Assembly (NCBI RefSeq): GCF_000472785.1
Contig: NZ_AXAL01000001.1
Span: 369,070-433,069 of the forward strand
From: Mesorhizobium loti CJ3sym
GTDB lineage: Bacteria; Pseudomonadota; Alphaproteobacteria; Rhizobiales; Rhizobiaceae
Direction of reading: 5' to 3'
DNA: 64,000 nt
Under the pieces are notes generated by a model, which worked only from the letters and a program-made list of their open reading frames with translations, was not told the DNA's origin and searched no databases. Position numbers and translations under genes: made by a program. Of this stretch, positions 1 through 9,390 are shown one piece after another. Every line of letters starts with the position of its first letter. Within the stretch, counting starts at the first letter, position 1.

Positions 1-289
1 CCGATTCAGTAAAGGCCGGCATCCGGCGTCAGCGCAAGGCTGCCAACGGGGCACCGGGGCCGGCCCCACGCCGGACCCGGAGGGTCGGCATGCGTAGGCG
101 CGAGAAAGAAACGTGCGCGGCTCCAAGCGGATCAGACCACCGGAACCGGGCACCGCGCCTTTCTGGATATTCGATGACGTCGTCGCATCAACCTCTCGAT
201 AGTGGGAGGTTGACAGATCGGCCCAGCCATCTTGCGGCGTGGAGCGACCCATGCGACCTTATATTATGGCGTGCTAAACAGGGCGACCG
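1..289. other. Leading non-coding stretch upstream of the LuxR gene
   Basis: No convincing gene was found here. Short open frames exist on the + strand but lack a ribosome binding site and family-like composition. A minus-strand ATG at 20-22 would open a frame running off the left edge, but it also has no Shine-Dalgarno sequence, so I cannot say whether a neighbouring gene begins there. The right part holds the inverted repeat listed separately and the leader of the LuxR gene. Confidence 0.4.
188..215 (+). promoter_or_regulatory. Inverted repeat overlapping a TTGACA -35 element upstream of the LuxR gene
   Basis: The arms tcaacctc (188-195) and gaggttga (206-213) are perfect 8-bp inverted repeats separated by 10 nt. 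The right arm runs into a consensus -35 hexamer TTGACA at 210-215, about 75 bp before the LuxR start. LuxR-type proteins bind roughly 20-bp palindromes next to or overlapping the -35 box, so this could be an autoregulatory lux-type box. No good -10 was seen at 17 bp spacing, which weakens the promoter call. Confidence 0.35.
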
Positions 290-1015
290 ATGCTGTCACG
301 GATCATGGTCCATGCCGAACCGGCCTTCGCTTCGAAAACAGCGGAGCAGGCAAGCGCCGCATATTTCGCGGCGATGGAGACCTTTGGCGCTTCCTATCTG
401 CAGACCCGCCTCTACCGGAGACCGTCCGCGACGCTGACCTCGGCCAGCCATTGGGCGGCCGGCGGCTTCATCACGCGGCTGGCGCCGGCGAACTGGCCGG
501 GCAGCCCGGCATTCGACTATGTCTGTTTCGAGTGCAACCCGCTGCTGGGCGCGATCCGGGAAAGCCGTACGCGCTACCGTTTCTCCGACTTTGCCCCGCG
601 CGACGGCGCGCAATTCGGCGTCTATTGGGAGGCGCTCAGCGAGGCCGGGATCAATGACGCGCTGTGCTCCACCTCCTATGGCGCCGACGGCGCCATAGCC
701 TCGCTGCATCTCGGCTTCCACGAACGCGACTTCACGGCAGACGAGAGTTTTGCCATCCAGATGGCCGGCCTCGTGCTAACCGAACGGCTGATGAGCCTGA
801 CAATACCACCGCCGGCCGCCACCGTTCGGCTGACGGTGCGCGAGCGCGACAGCCTGGCGCTGGTCGCCGAGGGCAAGACGGATTGGGAAATCTCGGTCAT
901 TCTCGGCATTGCCGAAGCGACGGTGCGCTTCCATGTCGACAATGCCAAGCGCAAGCTCGGCGCAGTCAACCGCGCGCAAGCAGTGGCGCGGCTGGTCAAC
1001 CAGCGGCTTATTTAA
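290..1015 (+). CDS. LuxR-family transcriptional regulator (orphan)
   Basis: A 241-residue protein with the usual LuxR layout: an N-terminal region (about 15-165) resembling an autoinducer-binding domain, and a C-terminal GerE-type helix-turn-helix from about residue 175 to the end. The HTH contains the hallmark LTVRERDSLALVAEGKTDWE and a recognition helix ending AKRKLGAVNRAQAVA. Length is typical for acyl-homoserine-lactone LuxR proteins. No luxI-type synthase is present in the window, so it would act as a solo regulator sensing an exogenous or non-AHL ligand. A second in-frame ATG lies at 305. A strong terminator follows immediately. The family is secure; ligand and targets are unknown. Confidence 0.85.
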   Translation: MLSRIMVHAEPAFASKTAEQASAAYFAAMETFGASYLQTRLYRRPSATLTSASHWAAGGFITRLAPANWPGSPAFDYVCFECNPLLGAIRESRTRYRFSDFAPRDGAQFGVYWEALSEAGINDALCSTSYGADGAIASLHLGFHERDFTADESFAIQMAGLVLTERLMSLTIPPPAATVRLTVRERDSLALVAEGKTDWEISVILGIAEATVRFHVDNAKRKLGAVNRAQAVARLVNQRLI

Positions 1016-1029
1016 CCTCTTCCGCCAAC

Positions 1030-1057
1030 AAAAAGGCGACCCTTCGGGTCGCCTTTT
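1030..1057. terminator. Bidirectional rho-independent terminator
   Basis: A perfect hairpin ggcgaccc-ttc-gggtcgcc (1035-1053) is flanked by an A-run on the left and a T-run on the right. It can therefore terminate both the LuxR transcript and the convergent L,D-transpeptidase transcript. The gap between the two stop codons is only about 60 bp. Confidence 0.9.
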
Positions 1058-1076
1058 CCGCAAAACTATCAGGCGC

Positions 1077-2330
1077 TTAGAGCGAAGAGGTGATCTGCAG
1101 CTCGCTGGCACCATCCAACGCGTAGACGTCGTCGCGGAACTGGACGACGCCGGGTCCGGTCGACCAGGCCGACAGATAGAGGAAGTGCACCGGCACCGGG
1201 TTGGTGACCTGGATCGGCGTGTTCTCGCCGGTCTTGATCGCCGCCTCGAAATGCTGGCGGTCCCAGCCGGGCGTGTCGCGCAGGATCCACGTGACGAGGT
1301 CGCGCACGTTCTGGACGCGCACGCAGCCCGAGGAATCAAAGCGCAACATCTTGCCGAACAGGCTCTGCTGCGGCGTGTCGTGCATGTAGACGCCATCAGG
1401 GCTCGGGAAATTGATCTTGACCGACGCCATGGCGTTTTCCGAACCGGGATCCTGGCGGAACCGGTACTTGGCGGCGTCGTCGGTCGACCAGTCCACGTTC
1501 ATCGGATCGACTTCGCTGCCATCCGGCGCGAACAGGCGGATATGGCTGTTCTTAAGATAATTGGGATCCTTCCGCATCAGCGGAATGATGTCCTTGCGCA
1601 CGATCGAGACCGGCGCGTTCCAGTACGGATTGACGATGATCTCGTTGATCTTGGAATTGACGATCGGCGTCTGGCGATCGATCTTGCCGACGATCGCGGT
1701 GTGGCGAAGCACGACGCGGTCGTTCTCGACCGCTTCGACCTGCGCCGCCGGAATGTCGACGAGCACATAGCGGCTGCCCAGCGTGCCGGCCTTCTCCTTC
1801 AGCCGCTGCAGATTGGTCTGCAACTGGCCAAGCCGGATCTGCGCCGAAACGTTCATGGCGGCGTAAGTGTATTTGCCCATCGAGCCGTCAGCGGGCAGGC
1901 CATGGCGCAGCTGGAAGCGCTTGACCGCCGAGTCGACATAGGAGTCGAAGGCCGTCGAAATGCCGGCGCTCTGCGACAGGTCGCCTGCAATCATCAGGCG
2001 CTTGCGCAGCGGCACCACATCCGGGTCATCGACGCCTAGTTGCAGTTTCTTGGTCGCGGGAACGTCTACCCAGCCGCCCTGCCCGACGATGTTCTGATAT
2101 TGCGCGACCGCCTGCTCCGTGAACGCAACGGTCTGCGTGCTGAAGATCGGCAGCGTCGAGGCCACCTTGCCGCCTTCGCTGGCACGGGCGTCGAACTGGT
2201 CGTCCCAATTGCCGCGCGCGGAGGATTTCAGGATATCCCCGATCACATCCTGCGCATTCGCACGGCCGGCCACCATGGCGGCGGCGATTGCGGAGGCTCC
2301 GGACAGGAAAAGACGGCGGCTGGTTTTCAT
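1077..2330 (-). CDS. Murein L,D-transpeptidase, Tat-exported (LdtP-like)
   Basis: A peptidoglycan 3-3 crosslinking or remodelling enzyme of the YkuD/YcbB type acting in the periplasm. Numbering from an upstream ATG at 2345, the YkuD catalytic motif HDTPQQSLF at about 322 is followed by SSGCVRVQN with the nucleophilic Cys at about 341. A PG-binding-like segment lies at about 135-165 (VKRFQLRHGLPADGSMGKYT). The N-terminus MKTSRRLFLSGASA is a twin-arginine signal ending near ANAQ. I chose the ATG at 2330 because it puts the SRRLFL motif at the very N-terminus and has GGA about 8 nt upstream. The ATG at 2345 would add five residues and has no ribosome binding site. The MarR regulator LdtR lies just upstream on the same strand, as in Liberibacter and other Rhizobiales. 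Confidence 0.9.
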   Translation of the reverse strand: MKTSRRLFLSGASAIAAAMVAGRANAQDVIGDILKSSARGNWDDQFDARASEGGKVASTLPIFSTQTVAFTEQAVAQYQNIVGQGGWVDVPATKKLQLGVDDPDVVPLRKRLMIAGDLSQSAGISTAFDSYVDSAVKRFQLRHGLPADGSMGKYTYAAMNVSAQIRLGQLQTNLQRLKEKAGTLGSRYVLVDIPAAQVEAVENDRVVLRHTAIVGKIDRQTPIVNSKINEIIVNPYWNAPVSIVRKDIIPLMRKDPNYLKNSHIRLFAPDGSEVDPMNVDWSTDDAAKYRFRQDPGSENAMASVKINFPSPDGVYMHDTPQQSLFGKMLRFDSSGCVRVQNVRDLVTWILRDTPGWDRQHFEAAIKTGENTPIQVTNPVPVHFLYLSAWSTGPGVVQFRDDVYALDGASELQITSSL

Positions 2331-2570
2331 GGACGTTCCAGACATTCTTGTAGCATTCGATCAAGGGGCGATCTTGCCCGCACTCTAGAGTTGGCAATCT
2401 TAACAATTAGCCAACCATGTCCGTATCTGACGGGCCTCAAACGCGCGAGGCTCGATACAGGTTCCAGGTGAACACACGGCCTTGACCGCAGCATCACCGG
2501 CACCCTCGGTTCCATTGGAATATGGCGGCAACGTGGCCTTGGCCCGCAATTTGCTTCGGCCGTCCGCTCG

Positions 2571-2603
2571 AAAAGAAAAGACCGGTGCTTTTCGGCACCG
2601 GTC
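2571..2603 (-). terminator. Terminator of the LdtR gene
   Basis: Reading on the minus strand, the perfect stem gaccggtgc/gcaccggtc (2580-2588 and 2595-2603) is followed by a CTTTTCTTTT tract. It lies in the 337-bp gap between the regulator and the L,D-transpeptidase, implying that the transpeptidase has its own promoter to the left of it. Nothing else was recognised in that gap. Confidence 0.8.
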
Positions 2604-2667
2604 CTGACTGAAGGTCGCTGTTTCGGCCGCGCTTCTGTGGCGCGGGCCAGATCTGATGCGGATGGTC

Positions 2668-3183
2668 TTACATCCGGTATGCAATGGTGTCGTTCCAGAA
2701 GCGGTCGAGCCGCTGCAAGGCGCGGTTCATCTGCTTGAACTCGTCGGTGTTGATGCCGCCGACCTGTTCAATCGAGCCGACATGGCGCTCATAGAGACCG
2801 GCGACCACATCAGCCACTTCGTTGCCTTTCGGCGTTAGCGAAACGCGGACCGAACGGCGGTCGATACGCGAGCGCTGGTGATTGATGAAGCCGAGATCGA
2901 CCAGCTTCTTCAGATTGTAGGACACGTTCGAGCCGAGATAGTAGCCACGCGAGCGCAGCTCGCCGGCGGTCAGTTCGGAATTGCCGATGTTGAAGAGCAG
3001 CAGCGCCTGGATGGCATTGATGTCGGAACGGCCGTTGCGGTCGAATTCGTCCTTGATCACGTCAAGCAGACGGCGGTGCAGCCGCTCGACGAGCTGCAGC
3101 GATTCCATGTACAGGGAACGGATAGCCTCGCGGCGATCGTCGGAAACGTTGGCGGTCTTCGCCGCCGGACGCGAATTGATCAT
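2668..3183 (-). CDS. ldtR: MarR-family winged-helix regulator LdtR
   Basis: A 171-residue MarR protein with helical dimerisation segments at both ends and a central winged helix (about 65-125). The motifs SELTAGELRSRGYYLGSNVS and SRIDRRSVRVSLTPKG give the recognition helix and wing. Sequence and position match the LdtR family described in Candidatus Liberibacter asiaticus and conserved in Rhizobiales, which controls a neighbouring L,D-transpeptidase gene and osmotic tolerance. Here both genes are on the minus strand with a terminator between them. The start at 3183 is the obvious ATG. The family assignment is strong; control of the transpeptidase is inferred from synteny. Confidence 0.85.
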   Translation of the reverse strand: MINSRPAAKTANVSDDRREAIRSLYMESLQLVERLHRRLLDVIKDEFDRNGRSDINAIQALLLFNIGNSELTAGELRSRGYYLGSNVSYNLKKLVDLGFINHQRSRIDRRSVRVSLTPKGNEVADVVAGLYERHVGSIEQVGGINTDEFKQMNRALQRLDRFWNDTIAYRM

Positions 3184-3290
3184 TGTCTTTGCCTCTCGTT
3201 TGTCGCCCTGGTGATTTTTTGTTTTTCACCTTGATCGCGACACTATCGAATACTCATAAAATTCGACTTAAACGCTAGGGCTAACAAGAG

Positions 3291-3302
3291 CTTACCGGTA
3301 AG
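3291..3302. promoter_or_regulatory. Perfect 12-bp palindrome upstream of ldtR
   Basis: cttaccggtaag is a perfect palindrome about 110 bp upstream of the ldtR start, in the roughly 240-bp gap to the DUF6163 gene. It could be an operator for LdtR or another dimeric regulator. No second copy was found before the transpeptidase gene, so assignment to LdtR is speculative. Confidence 0.25.
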
Positions 3303-3421
3303 AGGTTTCGGAAGAGGCTTAACGAACGGTCACCCGAGCAAGGATAATTAACCTAAAGGCTTAGGCAGTCCTCGCGGGGCTGAAATCCGGCGTTTGCCAA
3401 GTCGTCAATGGCGTCAACGGC

Positions 3422-3844
3422 TTAGTGCCGAACGGGGCGTTTCTGCAGCCAGATGACGACGCGAAAGACGATGTAGAGCAGCGCCACCGCCGCATGCGAG
3501 ACGACGATCAGCAGCCGATGGCCGAAAAGCTCGGGAAAACCGGCATACATGACGGTCTCGGTGACCGCGCAGATGAACCAGATCACCGGCCCCCAGGAGG
3601 CCAGCATCCACAGCCCAGCCGCGGCAAAGGGGAAAAACACGGCGAGCATCACTGCCGCCACCTGCCAGTGCACGGGCATCAGGTCGAAGCGCCAGAGCGA
3701 ACCCGGGTAGAAGCCGATCAGCTTGATCCAGTACAGGATGCCGAACAACAGGCAGTAGCCCGCGATGACACGCTGGAACCAGGCGAAGATCACCTCGACC
3801 GTCGAGGGCTGCAGCACGATGCGTCTCGACGTCACCTCGCTCAC
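3422..3844 (-). CDS. Four-helix membrane protein, DUF6163-like
   Basis: A 140-residue protein with four evident transmembrane segments (roughly 22-45, 62-80, 83-103 and 108-130) and a basic C-terminal tail. It resembles the small DUF6163 inner-membrane family of Hyphomicrobiales, for which no biochemical function is known. Its ATG overlaps the stop codon of the upstream 3-hydroxyisobutyryl-CoA hydrolase gene by four bases (3841-3844), so the two are almost certainly co-transcribed and translationally coupled. It may be only an operon passenger. Confidence 0.75.
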   Translation of the reverse strand: MSEVTSRRIVLQPSTVEVIFAWFQRVIAGYCLLFGILYWIKLIGFYPGSLWRFDLMPVHWQVAAVMLAVFFPFAAAGLWMLASWGPVIWFICAVTETVMYAGFPELFGHRLLIVVSHAAVALLYIVFRVVIWLQKRPVRH

Positions 3845-4884
3845 AGTTCGAGCTCCCGTTCATCGAGCGGGGCGAAATAGGCATCGATATCGGCCGCGCT
3901 CACCGCATCAAGCTTCGCCGGCCGCCATTGCGGCGTCGAGCCCTTGTCGATGATGGCGGCACGGATGCCTTCGTAGAAATCATGGCCGGCGAGCATGCGG
4001 TTGAGAATGCGGAACTCCATCTTCATGCAGTCGTCCATCGACAGCGTCTGGCCGGCGCCGATCTCGCGCCAGGCGACGTGAAGGCTGGTCGGCGAGCGGC
4101 TTCTCATCATTGCCAGTGTCTTCTCGGCAAAGGCATCGCCGCCGGCTGCGTCCTCAAGGCTGGCGATGATGCCGGCAAGCGTGCCTTGTGAAAAATGGCG
4201 TGCGATCGAATCCAGATCCTGCCGTTCCGTCTCGCGTTTGGCCGGAACGAAGAAATCGCGCAACTCGGCGTTCGGGTCATTGCTGGTTGCCAGTTCGTCG
4301 AGCAGCCCGGCCTGGTCGGCGGCCTTGATCGTGTGCGTGGCAAGGCCAGACCACAGCGCATCGCCATAACGGATACGCGCTCCCGTGAGCCCGAGATACA
4401 TGCCGAAACTGCCGCCGAGATCCGGAAGCAGGTGGCTGGAGCCGACGTCAGGGAAGAAGCCGATGCCGACCTCGGGCATGGCGAACTGCGCATTCTCGGT
4501 CATTACGCGGTGCGAGCCATGGAAGGAAATGCCGACGCCGCCGCCCATCACGATGCCATCGATCAGTGCGACATAGGGTTTCTTAAAGCGCGCGACGCGG
4601 GCGTTGAGCCTGTATTCATCGGCGAAGAAATCGACCGGCGCCTTGCCGGCACGGCCAGCCTCGTAGACCTGCAGGATATCGCCGCCGGCGGAAAACGCCC
4701 GGCCCTCGGCCTTGACGACGACGACGTTGATGCTCGCGTCCTCTTCCCAGGCTTCGAGCGCCTTGCCGAGCGCGTTGACCATGTTGTGCGTGATGGCATT
4801 GAGCGCCTTCGGCCGCGTCAGCGTGACGACGCCGGCCCGGCCCAGCCGCTCGAAGCGGATCTCGTCGCCGCCGCCAAAATCCAT
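3841..4884 (-). CDS. 3-hydroxyisobutyryl-CoA hydrolase (crotonase superfamily)
   Basis: A 347-residue crotonase-fold protein in the size class of 3-hydroxyisobutyryl-CoA hydrolase of valine catabolism rather than the roughly 260-residue enoyl-CoA hydratases. Visible motifs are GRAFSAGGDI (oxyanion hole), MGGGVGISFHGSHRV, and FAMPEVGIGFFPDVGSSHLL with the catalytic acidic residue. The frame is open further upstream, but residues before MDFGGGDEIRF are low-complexity and unlike the family. The ATG at 4884 has an AGGGA Shine-Dalgarno about 11 nt upstream. It is followed by the overlapping DUF6163 gene. Other acyl-CoA hydratases/hydrolases of this subgroup cannot be excluded. Confidence 0.85.
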   Translation of the reverse strand: MDFGGGDEIRFERLGRAGVVTLTRPKALNAITHNMVNALGKALEAWEEDASINVVVVKAEGRAFSAGGDILQVYEAGRAGKAPVDFFADEYRLNARVARFKKPYVALIDGIVMGGGVGISFHGSHRVMTENAQFAMPEVGIGFFPDVGSSHLLPDLGGSFGMYLGLTGARIRYGDALWSGLATHTIKAADQAGLLDELATSNDPNAELRDFFVPAKRETERQDLDSIARHFSQGTLAGIIASLEDAAGGDAFAEKTLAMMRSRSPTSLHVAWREIGAGQTLSMDDCMKMEFRILNRMLAGHDFYEGIRAAIIDKGSTPQWRPAKLDAVSAADIDAYFAPLDERELEL

Positions 4885-5068
4885 CGCCAGAGAATCCCTC
4901 CCCCGCGCCTGCGGGACTGAAGTGCTAAAGGCGACGCATGGGTGCGTCAATGGCAGCAGTCTGTTCCCGCGGTCTTGGCGGACGGCCGTAGCCGATGCTA
5001 CGAAGGTCGCCGCCGCTGCAAGCGGCGCGCCGATATTGCGCACTGATGGCCTCGGAGGGCAGTTGGCC

Positions 5069-5890
5069 ATGGCCGGATTTCTTCGCCACGCGCTTTTGAC
5101 GGTCGGGCTTGTGATCGTCGGCCTTGCACCGCTTGCTGCATTCGCCATCACGCCAGACGACCTCTACCAGTCGCGGACCATCGTCACCGGCCAGGGCGAA
5201 GAGAACCGCCAGATCGGCTTCAAGGACTGCCTGGACCGGGTTCTGGTCAGGGTTTCGGGCGATCAGCGGCTGCTTCAGAAGCCCGGAATGGTGGATCTGC
5301 GCGACAAGGCTGGCAGCTTCGTCGATTCCTTCCGCTACCACGACCGGTTGGAAGGCATCCCCATCCATGACGAGCAAGGCACGCATGACCGGCCACACGA
5401 TCTCACCTGCCTCTACAAGCCTGATGTGATCGACAAGGTGCTGACGTCGCTCGACAGCAAGCCGTGGCTCGGCGAGCGGCCGACGCTTACCGTCCTCCTC
5501 GCCACCGAACAGGGCGCCCGGCATTTCGTGCTGACCGCCGACGAAGGGCGTGGCGAGACAATGCGCGAATCTTTCGCCAATGCCACCGGGCCACTGTTGA
5601 TGCATGTCGCATTTCCGAAGGCCGCGCAGCTGGCGGAGTTGGGCGAAGACGTGCTGCGCACCGCCGACATGGCAAGGCTGGATCGGCTGGCCAAACAGGC
5701 CGGCGGGTCCCAAGCGCTCGTCGGCAGCATCGTATGGAGCGACAAGGAGCTTGGCTGGATCGCCGATTGGCGACTGGCCGATCATGGCAAGACCTATCGC
5801 TGGCAGGTGCGTGGCGTCAGCTTCGACGAGGCGTTCCGTGTGGCAATCGGAGGCGCGGCGCAGATTCTTTCGGGGAACGGGCAGCCCTGA
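5069..5890 (+). CDS. DUF2066 domain protein with signal peptide
   Basis: A 273-residue protein starting at the ATG at 5069, which has GGAGGG about 9 nt upstream and leads into a clear signal peptide (HALLTVGLVIVGLAPLAAFA, about residues 6-25). The mature part begins with ITPDDLYQSRTIVTGQGE and a conserved segment FKDCLDRVLVRVSGDQ, both characteristic of DUF2066 proteins of Rhizobiales. Function is unknown; the protein is predicted to be periplasmic. The long open extension upstream of 5069 is antisense to the neighbouring promoter region and is not coding-like. Confidence 0.8.
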   Translation: MAGFLRHALLTVGLVIVGLAPLAAFAITPDDLYQSRTIVTGQGEENRQIGFKDCLDRVLVRVSGDQRLLQKPGMVDLRDKAGSFVDSFRYHDRLEGIPIHDEQGTHDRPHDLTCLYKPDVIDKVLTSLDSKPWLGERPTLTVLLATEQGARHFVLTADEGRGETMRESFANATGPLLMHVAFPKAAQLAELGEDVLRTADMARLDRLAKQAGGSQALVGSIVWSDKELGWIADWRLADHGKTYRWQVRGVSFDEAFRVAIGGAAQILSGNGQP

Positions 5891-6009
5891 CCGGATAGAC
5901 ATGGGTGACAGCGCTCCTGGCGCCCCGTGGCAGCTTCGCCCCCTGGCACAATCGTGTCGCATTGGTCTGCGGCAAGAGCTCGTGGTAAAAGCCGCGCGAG
6001 AAACGAGTT

Positions 6010-7047
<1,038 letters not shown>

Positions 7048-7098
7048 CAGCGCCCTTATACAGCGCGAGCCTCGTTCAGCGACGACCCGGTTGGCGCC

Positions 7099-7800
7099 TC
7101 AAAACTCCACGTCCAGTTCGATCATGTCCTCGGGCTCGGCCAAGGCGTCTTGCGTCCATTCCTGCATCAGCGGCCAAGCGAAGATGGTGTCGCAATAGGC
7201 GGTGAGCGGCGCTTCGAGTTCGACGGCATAGGTGCGGAAACGGGTACAGACAGGCGCGTACATCGCGTCGGCCACTGTCGGCGACGCGCCGAACAGCCAG
7301 GGACCGCCATAGGCCTCGAGGCATTCGGACCAGATCGTCTTGATCCGCTCCACATCCGGGCGCGCGCCGGAAAAGATCTTGAAGCTCTTGTGCCGGGCTT
7401 TCAGGCTCATCGGCAGCGCCGAGCGCAAATTGTGAAAGCCTGAATGCATCTCGCCTGATACCGCACGGCAATGCGCGCGCGCCACGCGGTCGGCCGGCAG
7501 CAGGCCGGCATCCGGCATGGTCTCGGCCAGATATTCGGCGATCGCCAGCGTGTCCCACACCGTCACCCGGTCATGGGTCAGACGCGGCACCAGGACCGAC
7601 GGCGACAGCAACAGCAATTCCTGCCGCTGTTCGGGATCATCGATGTCGACACGTTTTTCCTCGAACTCCAGCCCGGCCATGCGGCACAGCAGCCAGCCGC
7701 GCAGCGACCAGGACGAATAGTTCTTCGACGAGATCGTCAACGTCGCTTTGGCCGCGGGCGCGTTGGCCCGCGAGAGTTTACTCCCTAGCGCCTTGCTCAT
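7099..7800 (-). CDS. Glutathione S-transferase family protein
   Basis: A cytosolic GST-like protein of 233 residues. The N-terminal thioredoxin-fold part carries SSKNYSSWSLRGWLLCRMAG, where the SSWSLR motif is the probable glutathione-activating serine region. It is followed by the cis-proline/SNAIL-like segment SPSVLVPRLTHDRVTVWDTLAIAEYLAE. The C-terminal helical domain follows from about residue 110. The ATG at 7800 was chosen because it begins shortly before the conserved domain; upstream in-frame codons (to 7866) look like leader sequence. Substrate is unknown. It is divergently arranged with phaZ. Confidence 0.8.
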   Translation of the reverse strand: MSKALGSKLSRANAPAAKATLTISSKNYSSWSLRGWLLCRMAGLEFEEKRVDIDDPEQRQELLLLSPSVLVPRLTHDRVTVWDTLAIAEYLAETMPDAGLLPADRVARAHCRAVSGEMHSGFHNLRSALPMSLKARHKSFKIFSGARPDVERIKTIWSECLEAYGGPWLFGASPTVADAMYAPVCTRFRTYAVELEAPLTAYCDTIFAWPLMQEWTQDALAEPEDMIELDVEF

Positions 7801-7859
7801 GTCGTCTTTGTCATCCCGCCGACCCTCCGAGCCCTTTGCCGGCAACAATCCTCTCGCAA

Positions 7860-7891
7860 TGCACAAAATTTTGCACTAGTTATTTTGCACT
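7860..7891. promoter_or_regulatory. Repeated TGCAC motifs between the GST gene and phaZ
   Basis: ATTTTGCACT occurs twice (7868-7877 and 7882-7891), with a further TGCAC at 7860-7864. The repeats are 12-14 bp apart and lie 35-65 bp upstream of the phaZ start. Poly-hydroxyalkanoate regulators of the PhaR/AniA family bind TGC-rich sites in alphaproteobacteria, so this is a candidate operator. The assignment is inference only. Confidence 0.35.
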
Positions 7892-7924
7892 GCCGCATGA
7901 CTGCCTCGGAACGGGACGCATTCG

Positions 7925-9133
7925 ATGCTGTACCAGGCCTATCAGCTACAGGACGATCTCATCGCGCCAACGCGCTTTTTCGCCGATCTCATGCGCTCGA
8001 CGATGGGCAGCCTGCTTTCAAGCGACGGCGTGAAACAACGCCTGGCGGCCGGGCTGGAGATGATTGCCCGCTTCAAGCTCACCCATGTGCGACCGGGTTT
8101 CGATATCGGTACCGTCAAAGTGGGCAATCGCGACGTGCCGGTCGGCGTCGAGACGGCGCTCGACCTGCCATTCGGCAAACTTTTGCGCTTCACCAAGGAT
8201 ATGGATACGCGCCAGCAACGGGTGATGGTGATCGCACCGCTGTCGGGCCATTTCTCGACGCTGCTGCGCGGCACGGTGGCAACGCTTCTGGCCGACCACG
8301 AAGTCTATGTCACCGACTGGGCCAATGCCCGCGACGTGCCGCTTTCGGCCGGCCGCTTCGGAGTGGACGATTATGTCGACTACATCATTCGCTTCCTGGA
8401 GACGATCGGTCCGGGTGCGCATATCCTTGCTGTCTGCCAACCTTGCGTTCAGGCGCTTGCCGCTGTCGCCATCATGTCCGAGGACGGCCATCCGGCGACA
8501 CCGCGATCAATGACGTTGATGGCGGGGCCGATCGATCCGCGCGAAAGTCCGACCAAGGTCAATGAATTTGCCGTCAGCAAGTCGCTTGCCTGGTTCCAGA
8601 ATTCGGTCATCTCGCATGTACCCTCGCGCCATGCCGGCGGCGGACGCAGGGTCTATCCCGGCTTTCTCCAACTTGCGGCGTTCATGGCTATGAACATGGA
8701 TCGCCACAACAAGGCCCACCGCAAACTGCACGATCATCTGGCGGCCGGCGAGACCGCCGAGGCCGAGAAGATCAAGACTTTCTATGACGAGTATCTGGCG
8801 GTGCTCGACCTCACCGAGGAATTCTATCTCGAAACCATAGATCGCGTGTTCCAGAAAGCTGAACTGGCCACCGGGACATACACTTTCCGTGGCAGCCTGG
8901 TCGACCCGGGTGCTATCCGCAACACAGCGCTGCTTACCGTCGAAGGCGGTCGCGACGATATCTGCGCACTCGGCCAGACCTCGGCCGCGCATGAATTGTG
9001 CCGGTCACTGCGTCCGCATCTCAAACGCCATCACCTGCAAGCCAATGTCGGCCACTACGGCGTCTTCAACGGCAAGCGTTGGGAGCGCGAAATCTATCCT
9101 GTCGTGCGAAATCTCATCCTGTCGATGGAATAG
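7925..9133 (+). CDS. phaZ: Intracellular polyhydroxyalkanoate depolymerase
   Basis: A 402-residue protein beginning MLYQAYQLQDDLIAP, the typical N-terminus of intracellular short-chain PHA depolymerases that mobilise polyhydroxybutyrate granules. The lipase-box-like segment AVCQPCVQALAA places the nucleophilic cysteine at about 171. Asp and His of the triad are expected near VEGGRDDI and NVGHYGVF in the C-terminal third. There is no signal peptide, consistent with the intracellular class. It is a single-gene unit with repeated TGCAC motifs in its promoter region. Confidence 0.93.
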   Translation: MLYQAYQLQDDLIAPTRFFADLMRSTMGSLLSSDGVKQRLAAGLEMIARFKLTHVRPGFDIGTVKVGNRDVPVGVETALDLPFGKLLRFTKDMDTRQQRVMVIAPLSGHFSTLLRGTVATLLADHEVYVTDWANARDVPLSAGRFGVDDYVDYIIRFLETIGPGAHILAVCQPCVQALAAVAIMSEDGHPATPRSMTLMAGPIDPRESPTKVNEFAVSKSLAWFQNSVISHVPSRHAGGGRRVYPGFLQLAAFMAMNMDRHNKAHRKLHDHLAAGETAEAEKIKTFYDEYLAVLDLTEEFYLETIDRVFQKAELATGTYTFRGSLVDPGAIRNTALLTVEGGRDDICALGQTSAAHELCRSLRPHLKRHHLQANVGHYGVFNGKRWEREIYPVVRNLILSME

Positions 9134-9390
9134 TTTTCGCCCCTTGGCACGTGGCCTTTACGACAAAGAGCGTGCCACATTCCGCAAATCCAACCGATTT
9201 TTTGCGCTGACAAGATTAGCGTGACCCGGCTATGATGGCGGCACGGCCGGAGGCGGCCGGCAGCCCGCGCCCTGCAAAAAGGTATGGCGAACGCCTCCAG
9301 AGGATGCTTCCTGACCCGTTTCACCGTCAGGCGAAGGCTTCGGCAATGCGGGCACTGATGCAGACTTCGCCGTGACCCGAGGAAACGGAC

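Noticed and set aside
909..2039. Open frame of 376 codons opposite the L,D-transpeptidase
   Set aside because: Overlaps the end of the LuxR gene and runs through the terminator; typical high-GC antisense shadow.
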